DNA of 8,536 nt from the NCBI GenBank assembly GCA_903927605.1, contig CAIYNT010000284.1, forward strand, positions 1-8,536. Direction: 5' to 3'. The position numbers and the translations under genes are program-made. The notes under the pieces were generated by a model that was given only the letters and a program-made list of their open reading frames with translations, searched no databases and was not told where the DNA came from. Source of the DNA: an uncultured Holophagaceae bacterium. Lineage in GTDB: Bacteria; Acidobacteriota; Holophagae; Holophagales; Holophagaceae. Shown here in pieces: positions 1-5,497 of the stretch; the stretch's first letter is position 1, and every line of letters begins with the position of its first letter.

Positions 1-413
1 AGAAGTTCGACGTCGCCCCCTCAGCCCACCGGGCTCCCCAGGCGCCCACCACCTTCGGGATGTACCTGGGCGGCACCTGGTACGAGCTGAAGGCCAAGCC
101 GGGCAGCTTCCCTGCCGACGATCCCGTGCGGGGCCTGGATGTGAGCATCCTGCAGGAGAACCTGCTCAACCCCATCCTCGGCATCGACGACCCCCGCACC
201 AACACCCGCATCGACTTCGTGGGCGGCATCCGCGGCATGGACGAGCTGGAGCGCCGCGTGAAGGAAGGCTACGCCGTGGCCTTCGCGGTCCATCCCACCT
301 CCCTCACCCAGCTCATGTCCGTGGCCGATGCCGGCCAGGTCATGCCTCCCAAGTCCACCTGGTTTGAACCCAAACTGCGCTCCGGACTACTGGTCCGGAT
401 GTACGAAGGCTAA
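1..413 (+). CDS. DUF1015 family protein, C-terminal part (5' end outside window)
   Basis: The frame is open from base 3 to the TAA at 411-413 and gives 136 visible residues. The gene is cut by the window edge; family members are usually around 400 residues, so about the last third is seen. Recognisable DUF1015 (COG4198) C-terminal blocks are FGMYLGGTWYEL, LDVSILQENLLNPILGI, DFVGGIRG, AVAFAVHPTS and the ending VMPPKSTWFEPKLRSGL. The family's biochemical function is not established as far as I know. It is often found beside serA and serC, as here: serA starts 102 bp downstream on the same strand, and serC follows. A role linked to serine or phosphoserine metabolism is therefore an inference from neighbourhood. 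The family call is confident; the function is not. Confidence 0.88.
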   Translation, partial: KFDVAPSAHRAPQAPTTFGMYLGGTWYELKAKPGSFPADDPVRGLDVSILQENLLNPILGIDDPRTNTRIDFVGGIRGMDELERRVKEGYAVAFAVHPTSLTQLMSVADAGQVMPPKSTWFEPKLRSGLLVRMYEG

Positions 414-417
414 AACA

Positions 418-502
418 TTCACCACGAAGACAGGAAGACCACGAAGAGAAGAAACATCATCTCCCATTCAGTTCTTCGTGGTCTTAGTGGTCTTCGTGGT
501 TC
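418..502. repeat. Gene-less inverted repeat of CCACGAAG-type microrepeats between DUF1015 gene and serA
   Basis: Left arm 422-446 and right arm 474-499 are near-perfect reverse complements. The outer block (422-431 with 490-499) pairs over 10 bp and the inner block (435-446 with 474-485) over 12 bp. They are separated by 3 and 4 unpaired bases, with a 27-nt loop. Each arm is itself a degenerate direct repeat of a unit like CCACGAAGA. There is no T-tract after the stem, so it is not a classic terminator. It lies between two co-directional genes and would fold in a read-through transcript just ahead of the serA ribosome-binding site (AGGAG, 506-510). Related arms occur at 1387-1420, 1812-1845 and 8072-8102. 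Confidence 0.85.
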
Positions 503-515
503 ATCAGGAGTCCCC

Positions 516-1388
516 ATGCACATCCTCATCGCCGACGCTTTCGACGCCAAGCTGCCGGAACGCCTCGCCGCCTTCGGCGAGGTCAGCAGCGACCTGGCCA
601 CCCTGCCCCAGGCCACGGTCCTCCTCGTCCGCTCCAAGACCAAGGTCGATGCCAACCTCCTCGCCAAGGCCCCGAACCTGAAGCTCGTGATCCGCGGCGG
701 CGTGGGCATGGACAACGTGGACAAGAAGCTCTGCGCCGAGAAGGGCATCCAGGCCATGAACACGCCCCGGGCCAGCAGCGTGGCGGTGGCGGAGCTGACC
801 ATGGCCTTCATGGTGGCCATCCCCGCCCGGCTGGTCGAAGCCCACACGTCCATGAAGGCGGGCCAGTTCCTCAAGAATGAGCTCAAGCGCACCGAGCTGT
901 TCAAGAAGACGCTGGGCCTCGTCGGCGCCGGCAACATCGCCACCGAGGTGGCCAAGCGCGCCCAGGCCTTCGGGATGGAGGTGATCGCCTACGATCCCTA
1001 CCTGAAGGAACACCCCATCGCGCGGCTCGTCAGCCTGGACGAGCTGGCGGCCAAAGCCGACGTCATCAGCATGCACCTGCCGCTCACGGACGAGACCCGC
1101 GGCATGGTCAACGCGGCCTTCCTCGCCAAGCTGAAGGACGGCGCCATCCTCATCAACACCGGCCGTGGCAAGTGCGTGAACGACGCCGACCTCGCCGCCG
1201 CCCTCCACAGCGGCAAGCTCCGGGCCTACGGCACGGACGTGTGGCCCAGCGACCCGCCCCCGGCGGACTGTCCGCTGCTCAGCGCCCCCAATGTCATCAT
1301 GTCCCCGCACCTGGGCGCGAGCTCCAAAGAGAACCTCGGCCGCATCGGCGACGAGGTCGTGCTGATCCTGAAGGATTTCAAGGCCTGA
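516..1388 (+). CDS. serA: D-3-phosphoglycerate dehydrogenase, short ACT-less form
   Basis: This 290-residue D-2-hydroxyacid dehydrogenase family protein is predicted to oxidise 3-phosphoglycerate to 3-phosphohydroxypyruvate with NAD, the first step of serine synthesis in the cytosol. Visible features are the substrate-loop RGGVGMDNVD (60-69), the nucleotide-binding motif G137-A-G139-N-I-A142 with D160 at the end of the second strand, INTGRG with catalytic Arg217, and SPHLGASS with catalytic His265. Glu of the usual catalytic triad is replaced by Asp246 in DVWPSDPP. There is no C-terminal ASB or ACT domain, so serine feedback through ACT is not expected. The start ATG has AGGAG at 506-510, five bases upstream. 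The assignment as serA rather than another hydroxyacid dehydrogenase rests on the RGGVGMDNVD loop and on serC nearby. Confidence 0.9.
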   Translation: MHILIADAFDAKLPERLAAFGEVSSDLATLPQATVLLVRSKTKVDANLLAKAPNLKLVIRGGVGMDNVDKKLCAEKGIQAMNTPRASSVAVAELTMAFMVAIPARLVEAHTSMKAGQFLKNELKRTELFKKTLGLVGAGNIATEVAKRAQAFGMEVIAYDPYLKEHPIARLVSLDELAAKADVISMHLPLTDETRGMVNAAFLAKLKDGAILINTGRGKCVNDADLAAALHSGKLRAYGTDVWPSDPPPADCPLLSAPNVIMSPHLGASSKENLGRIGDEVVLILKDFKA

Positions 1389-1845
1389 AACCGCGAATGA
1401 CGCGAATGAACACGAAGGAAGACCTCCTGTACAAGGACGAGGCGTTTGCCATCGTGGGTGCGGCCATGGAGGTCCATTCAGTACTTGGTCATGGATTCCT
1501 GGAGGCGGTCTATGCCGGCGCCATGGCCCTCGAACTCCGTCGCCGTGATATCCCCTTCCAGCCGGAAGTACCCATTGCCTTGACCTACAAAGGAGACCTC
1601 CTTCCCCATACCTACCAGGCGGATTTTCTCGTTTATGGTCAAATCATTCTCGAACTGAAGGCCATCAAGGCCCTCAGTGATGCAGACCGGGCCCAGGCCC
1701 TCCACTACCTGAAGGCCACTGGCCACTCCCTGGCCATCTTCGCCAACTTCGGAGCCCCTAAACTGGACTGGATGCGACTGGTCCTTTCCAATTGACCCCC
1801 GCAGCTGGCTTTCCTTCGCGCCCCTTCGCGCCATTCGCGGTTCAA
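1387..1845. mobile_element. Candidate element: GxxExxY gene bracketed by 34-bp imperfect inverted repeats
   Basis: Left arm 1387-1420 and the reverse complement of right arm 1812-1845 match at 27 of 34 positions by hand count. The outermost shared block is AACCGCGAATG and the innermost CGAAGGAA. The arms enclose one gene and little else. The left arm begins at the serA stop codon, overlapping its last two bases, and the right arm ends 17 bp before the serC ATG. The insert thus fills the serA-serC gap almost exactly. Arm units (CGCGAATG, CACGAAGG) resemble those of the gene-less palindrome at 418-502. I see no target-site duplication. Calling it mobile is an inference; what is seen is the paired arms and the enclosed gene. 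Confidence 0.55.
1397..1795 (+). CDS. GxxExxY protein (PD-(D/E)XK nuclease-like fold)
   Basis: This 132-residue protein matches the GxxExxY family (TIGR04256; PDDEXK_3-like), typically about 125-130 residues. The signature is G33-F-L-E36-A-V-Y39. A PD-(D/E)XK-like core follows: Asp76 in QADFLV, then the E-x-K pair Glu86-Leu-Lys88, then a helix with Gln100 (QALHYLKATG) and the ending LAIFANFGAPKLDWMRLVL. The activity of the family is not established; the fold suggests a nuclease. The start is uncertain: ATG 1397 or ATG 1406, both inside the left inverted arm, with no good Shine-Dalgarno. Translation may be coupled to serA, whose stop is 8 bp upstream. Third codon positions look more A/T-rich than in serA and serC, which fits a foreign origin. 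It separates two serine-pathway genes and has no evident role in that pathway. Confidence 0.85.
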   Translation: MTRMNTKEDLLYKDEAFAIVGAAMEVHSVLGHGFLEAVYAGAMALELRRRDIPFQPEVPIALTYKGDLLPHTYQADFLVYGQIILELKAIKALSDADRAQALHYLKATGHSLAIFANFGAPKLDWMRLVLSN

Positions 1846-1862
1846 TTCTTTCGGAGGTTCCC

Positions 1863-2963
1863 ATGACTCATCGCGTGATCAACTTCTACGCCGGCCCCGC
1901 GGGCCTGCCCCTGCCCGCCCTGGAGCGCGCCCAGGAAGAGCTGCTGGACTTTGCGGGCACTGGCATGTCCGTCATGGAGATCAGCCACCGCGCCAAGGAG
2001 TACGACGCGGTGCACGAGGAGGCCATCGCCCTCACCAAGGAGCTGATGGGCCTGCCCTCGAACTACACCGTGCTCATGCTCCAGGGCGGCGCCCACCTGA
2101 GCTTCGGCATGATCCCCCTGAACCTGCTGCGCAACGACAAGAAGGCCGACTACATCGTCACCGGCAACTGGGCCGAGAAGGCCACCAAGGAGGCCAAGCT
2201 CGTGGCCGGCGACCGCGTGCGCGTGGCCGCCAGCACCAAGGAGCAGAAGTTCAGCCGCCTGCCCTTCGCCGAGGAGCTCAAGGTCGGGCCCGACAGCGCC
2301 TTCGTGCACTTCACCTCCAACAACACGGTGGAAGGCACCCAGTGGCACGAGTTCCCGAAAGTCGGCAACGTGCCCTACATCTGCGACATGAGCAGCGACT
2401 TCATGTGGCGTCCGTTTGATGTGAGCCCCTTCGGCCTCATCTACGGCGGCGCCCAGAAGAACCTGGGCCCCAGCGGCGTCACGCTCACCATCATCCGCGA
2501 GGATTTCCTCCAGATGTGCGAGGCCCAGGACCTGCCCAGCTATCTGCGCTTCAAGATCCACGCGGAGAAGAATTCCCTCTACAACACTCCGCCGACGTTT
2601 GGCATCTACATCCTGCGCAACGTGCTGGCCTACAACAAGAGCATCGGTGGCCTCAAGGCCATCGAGGCCAGCAACCGCAAGAAGGGCGAACTGCTCTACG
2701 GCTGCATCGACAAGCACAGCGGCTTCTACAAGGGCTTCGTCACCGAGAAGAGCCACCGCAGCCTCATGAACGTGGACTTCTTCCTGCCCACCCCCGAACT
2801 GGACGACCAGTTCGTGAAGGAGGCCAAGAAGGCCGGCATGATCGGCCTGAAGGGCTACCGCGACATCGGCGGCATCCGCGTCAGCACCTACAACGCCGTC
2901 ACCGTGGACAACGTGAAGACCCTCGTGGAGTTCATGGAGCAGTTCGTCAAGACGAACGGGTAG
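1863..2963 (+). CDS. serC: Phosphoserine aminotransferase
   Basis: This 366-residue class-V aminotransferase is of full family length. It converts 3-phosphohydroxypyruvate and glutamate to phosphoserine and 2-oxoglutarate with pyridoxal phosphate, the second step of serine synthesis. Visible motifs are the N-terminal INFYAGPAGLP, SHRAKEYD (41-48), LQGGAH (73-78) in the cofactor phosphate-binding loop, TSNNTVEGTQW (151-161), CDMSSDF with Asp175, and YGGAQKNLGPSGVT with Schiff-base Lys199. Near the C-terminus, GGIRVSTYNAV carries Arg339. The ATG is preceded by CGGAGG at 1852-1857, five bases away. It is the last gene of the cluster, followed 18 bp after the stop by a strong terminator. No serB (phosphoserine phosphatase) is visible in the window. 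Confidence 0.96.
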   Translation: MTHRVINFYAGPAGLPLPALERAQEELLDFAGTGMSVMEISHRAKEYDAVHEEAIALTKELMGLPSNYTVLMLQGGAHLSFGMIPLNLLRNDKKADYIVTGNWAEKATKEAKLVAGDRVRVAASTKEQKFSRLPFAEELKVGPDSAFVHFTSNNTVEGTQWHEFPKVGNVPYICDMSSDFMWRPFDVSPFGLIYGGAQKNLGPSGVTLTIIREDFLQMCEAQDLPSYLRFKIHAEKNSLYNTPPTFGIYILRNVLAYNKSIGGLKAIEASNRKKGELLYGCIDKHSGFYKGFVTEKSHRSLMNVDFFLPTPELDDQFVKEAKKAGMIGLKGYRDIGGIRVSTYNAVTVDNVKTLVEFMEQFVKTNG

Positions 2964-2981
2964 GTCGAATCCCGATCCCCG

Positions 2982-3019
2982 GAACGGACCTGGCCTCTTG
3001 GCTGGGTCCGTTCTTTTTT
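2982..3019 (+). terminator. Rho-independent terminator after serC
   Basis: A 14-bp stem (2982-2995 with 3000-3013, including two G-T pairs) has a TCTT loop at 2996-2999 and is followed directly by six T residues (3014-3019). The outer nine base pairs (GAACGGACC) are perfect. Its position 18 bp past the serC stop makes it the end of the DUF1015-serA-serC transcript. Confidence 0.93.
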
Positions 3020-3046
3020 GATCCGTCGAGACATCAGGGAAATGGA

Positions 3047-3068
3047 TTCACCGCAGAGAGCGCAGGGT
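3047..3068. repeat. Single microrepeat arm (ACCGCAGAGAGCGCAG type)
   Basis: In the 155-bp gap between the serC terminator and the next gene, a short stretch reading TTCACCGCAGAGAGCGCAGG has the same style as the other microrepeat arms in this window, with a CGCAGAG-like unit repeated at about 10 bp. I see no inverted partner nearby, so it looks like a lone or decayed arm. The rest of the gap shows no gene and no convincing promoter. Confidence 0.5.
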
Positions 3069-3174
3069 GCGCAACTGCGGCCCAGGCCCAAAGTACCGTT
3101 CTTGGGATTCTTTTGATCCCCGCCGATGACATGCCAGCGCCCCTTGCGCCTGCCTGGAATCTGCCCGACCACCC

Positions 3175-4869
3175 ATGGAACCGACCCCGACCTGGCTCGA
3201 CCACCTCAAGCTCCTGGCCGCCGCCGAGACGCTGCGTCTGGAGGCCATCGGCCAAGAGGGACTCGATGAACTGATCGCCCAGGGCGTGATCCAGAAGGAT
3301 GAGCGGCCCAAGCAGGCGAGCCTGGAACACCGCTACGAGGCGCAACAGGAGACTCACCGTCTCATCCTGGAGGCCCGGGGCTGCGCCGACCGCCTGCAGC
3401 GTCGAATGGCCCCCCGGTCCCGCCTCGCAGGCCTGCTGCCCCACGGCGCCCCGCCGCGCCCGGGTCCCGACGACCCGGACGTAGTACGGCTGCTGGACCT
3501 CCTGGACCACCTGAAGCTCCAGGTCCGCGGAGTGAAGGGCCCCGAAGAAGTCACCGCCCACCTGGATCGCATCCAGGAGTATCTCCAGGTGGAGGGACGG
3601 GAGTGCCTGGACCGCCTGGCGGACACAGACCGCGAAATCGACCTGCTGCAGAAGCAGGCCCCGCCGGGCACCCTGGTGGAGCCGGTCGGCTTCTTCACCC
3701 TCACCCGCGCCGGTGAGGCCGCCCTGCCCGAGGCCGCCGTCCTGGAGTCCTTCGAAGCAGCCCTCCAGACCGCCTTCGGGCCGCTCACCCACCGCAGCGC
3801 CAGCTCCGCCCACTTCCGCGAGGATCCGGCCAGCCTGCTGGCCTTCCTGCTGGAGGGCATGGCCCGGGGCGAGCAGCCCTCGGCCCTGGTCTCCGGCTAC
3901 GAGAACCTCCTGGAGGCCTATGAGCGGGTCGCCAGCTTTGCCGAGCTCCATTCCCTCCGGGCCAAGATCGCCGTCCTGGTACGCCTCCTGCGCGCCGCCC
4001 GGGAGGAGCCCAAGCGGGCCTACCTGTGGTGCAACCGGGAGCGCCTGCATGCCCTCGGGGCCCGCATGCGACCCCTGGTGCCGGGCTCCCTGGCTGCTTC
4101 GGGCTGGCTGCTGCCCTACGCCGTGGACCTCTTCCTCGCCGATGGCAACCTCGCCGGAGGGGACGAGCAGCTGGACCTGCGGACCCGCATGTACGAAGCC
4201 GTCCACCGCGTCCAGTCCGACCTGCTGCAGGACACCCGCATCGCCGACGGCCAGTTCGTGCGCCTCGGCCTGGCCATCACGCATGCGGCCCGGGCCCGCA
4301 ACTTCGCCCCGGGCATCCTCATGGAGCGCTTCGTCCGCCAGGCCTTCGAGGCCGTGATGGAGTCCGCCCACGCGGCCCCCTACAACCTGGGCGACCGCGG
4401 CACCCGGTTGCTGTTCGGCGCCCACCTGGCCCACGCCGCGGGCTTCACCAAGGGTCGCCTCCCATCCGCCCTCGCCAGCTTCAGCGCCCTCCAGGAGCGG
4501 CTGCAGGTCGAGGGGCACGCCGCGCTGCCCGTCCAGGTGCAGCTCCATGCCTTCGCCACCCTGGACCGCCTGGACCGGCTGGGGATGGCCCTCCCCAGCG
4601 ACACCTACGCCGGCCTCCTCCTGCGGCTGCACAAGCGCCTGAGCCACCACAAGGTCGTGTCCCGGGCCTTCCGCACCGAGCAGGCGGTGGCCGGTGACGA
4701 GGCGGCCCTCATCGCCAACCTGGCCGCCCGCGTCTGCTTCCAGGGCCTCACCATTCCCGCCGAGGCCAAGCGCCATCCAGACGCAGGCCTGGCGGGCCTC
4801 TACGAAGGGCGCGAGCCCGGACTCCCACCGATGCTCGGCAGCCCCTTCGGCACCCTGATGCTGACGTGA
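3175..4869 (+). CDS. Uncharacterised 564-residue helical protein
   Basis: I do not recognise a family. The product is 564 residues, rich in Leu, Ala, Arg and Glu and poor in beta-formers. It has amphipathic helical stretches through the first 170 residues (for example LKLLAAAETLRLEAIG and LDRIQEYLQVEGRECLDRL), split by a Pro-rich segment near 87-98 (PHGAPPRPGP). No signal peptide, membrane helix or catalytic motif stands out. The start is the first ATG after an in-frame TGA at 3127-3129; no ATG, GTG or TTG lies in between, but the Shine-Dalgarno is weak. Codon use (G/C at third positions across the full length) supports a real gene. It appears monocistronic: a terminator lies upstream and a long repeat-filled gap downstream, with a convergent gene beyond it. 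Confidence 0.85.
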   Translation: MEPTPTWLDHLKLLAAAETLRLEAIGQEGLDELIAQGVIQKDERPKQASLEHRYEAQQETHRLILEARGCADRLQRRMAPRSRLAGLLPHGAPPRPGPDDPDVVRLLDLLDHLKLQVRGVKGPEEVTAHLDRIQEYLQVEGRECLDRLADTDREIDLLQKQAPPGTLVEPVGFFTLTRAGEAALPEAAVLESFEAALQTAFGPLTHRSASSAHFREDPASLLAFLLEGMARGEQPSALVSGYENLLEAYERVASFAELHSLRAKIAVLVRLLRAAREEPKRAYLWCNRERLHALGARMRPLVPGSLAASGWLLPYAVDLFLADGNLAGGDEQLDLRTRMYEAVHRVQSDLLQDTRIADGQFVRLGLAITHAARARNFAPGILMERFVRQAFEAVMESAHAAPYNLGDRGTRLLFGAHLAHAAGFTKGRLPSALASFSALQERLQVEGHAALPVQVQLHAFATLDRLDRLGMALPSDTYAGLLLRLHKRLSHHKVVSRAFRTEQAVAGDEAALIANLAARVCFQGLTIPAEAKRHPDAGLAGLYEGREPGLPPMLGSPFGTLMLT

Positions 4870-5019
4870 TTCAACACGAAAATCGGAACATAGAGGACAC
4901 GGAGTTCACACAGAAGACGGAGAGAAAAGCGCCGGTGGCAGAAGCCACGGCCGATGGAAAAAACGAAACCCGATTATCGGTGAGGCTCAGCCCAGGCCTT
5001 TCAAGATCAAAAGCTGAAA

Positions 5020-5241
5020 CCACAGATTCCACAGATGGCACAGATGGGCGCCGACTCAACACGCAAGGGCCCGCCACAGGCGGCCTCCGGCATCGCCGGA
5101 GGTCAGTGGGGGCGCCGGGTCCCCGCGCATCAAACGGTGCGACCCCGGCGCCCCCACTGAAGCCCATGCCCAGGCAGCGACTCCCCCGAGTGGCCCAGCG
5201 GCTCCGGTTATTCAATCTGTGTGAATCTGTGAAATCTGTGG
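5020..5241. repeat. Inner inverted repeat of CACAGAT-type arms
   Basis: The left arm 5020-5047 (starting CCACAGATTCCACAGATGG) and the reverse complement of 5214-5241 (starting CCACAGATTTCACAGATTC) share the outer block CCACAGATT and a repeated CACAGAT unit, with period about 9-10 bp and one small length difference. Each arm is 28 bp. They enclose about 165 bp that is mostly hairpins and encodes nothing convincing. Confidence 0.75.
5071..5160. other. Three back-to-back perfect stem-loops
   Basis: Three hairpins follow one another with no spare base between them. 5071-5083 has a 5-bp stem (CCGCC) and an ACA loop. 5084-5102 has an 8-bp stem (CCTCCGGC) and an ATC loop. 5103-5160 has a 17-bp perfect stem (5103-5119 with 5144-5160) plus two more pairs across a bulged C, and a loop of about 19 nt. 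No T-tract follows, so this is not a standard terminator. It could be a REP/BIME-like element, a structured RNA or a replication or cruciform site. The pairing is seen directly; the role is unknown. Confidence 0.75.
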
Positions 5242-5254
5242 ACCCAAGGCTCTT

Positions 5255-5296
5255 TCTGCGTCATCTGCGTCATCTGCGTCATCTGCGTCATCTGCG
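5255..5296. repeat. 9-bp tandem repeat, about 4.7 copies of TCTGCGTCA
   Basis: Four exact copies of TCTGCGTCA run from 5255 to 5290, followed by TCTGCG. The period is exactly 9 bp without interruptions, so copy number is probably variable between strains through slippage. It belongs to the same style of short-period DNA as the neighbouring arms. Confidence 0.9.
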
Positions 5297-5347
5297 GTTG
5301 GGTGTTTTCAGGCTGAGTGTGGCCGATAAGCAGGAAACGAAATGCTT

Positions 5348-5369
5348 ACCACCGATGAACACCGATCAA
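5348..5369. repeat. Short ACCGATGAAC / ACCGATCAA direct repeat
   Basis: ACCACCGATGAACACCGATCAA holds two copies of CACCGAT spaced by 10 bp. It is yet another variant of the short-period microrepeats in this gap. There is no clear inverted partner in the window. Confidence 0.5.
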
Positions 5370-5497
5370 GCCTGGATCGTCCGTTCTCAAAGCACGGGCT
5401 GGATCCTCATGACGACTCACGGTCCACTCTGTGTCCTCGGTGGGAATTCTGCGTCCTCTGCGTTCCTGTATTTCATTGAGTCGAGTCCCCACTCTCC

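Larger units (their letters stand above)
4893..5470. repeat. Nested inverted-repeat region filling the 628-bp gap 4870-5497
   Basis: No convincing gene lies between 4870 and 5497. The outer arms are GAGGACACGGAGT (4893-4905) and its near reverse complement ACTCTGTGTCCTC (5427-5439), matching at 12 of 13. Both sit in longer stretches of the same flavour: 4893-4925 (ACACAGAAGACGGAGAG) and 5425-5470 (CTGCGTCCTCTGCGTTCCTG). Inside lie a second inverted pair (5020-5047 with 5214-5241), three abutting stem-loops (5071-5160) and a 9-bp tandem repeat (5255-5296). The layers look like successive insertions of different microrepeat families into one convergent intergenic site, which is an inference. 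Confidence 0.7.

Noticed and set aside
418..502. Intrinsic terminator between the DUF1015 gene and serA
   Set aside because: The stem is long enough, but no T-tract follows and the serA ribosome-binding site comes directly after. Co-transcription seems more likely.
504..1310. A 268-codon minus-strand frame opposite serA
   Set aside because: serA is unambiguous by motif on the plus strand. The antisense product shows no family features.
3034..4776. A 580-codon open frame on the minus strand opposite the 564-residue gene
   Set aside because: Its composition (very rich in Gly, Glu, Gln, Val and Ala) is typical of the antisense of GC-rich coding DNA. The plus-strand frame has the expected third-position bias and is the more protein-like.
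5255..5296. CRISPR-like array
   Set aside because: A 9-bp head-to-tail repeat without spacers, and no cas genes in the window. It is a simple tandem repeat.
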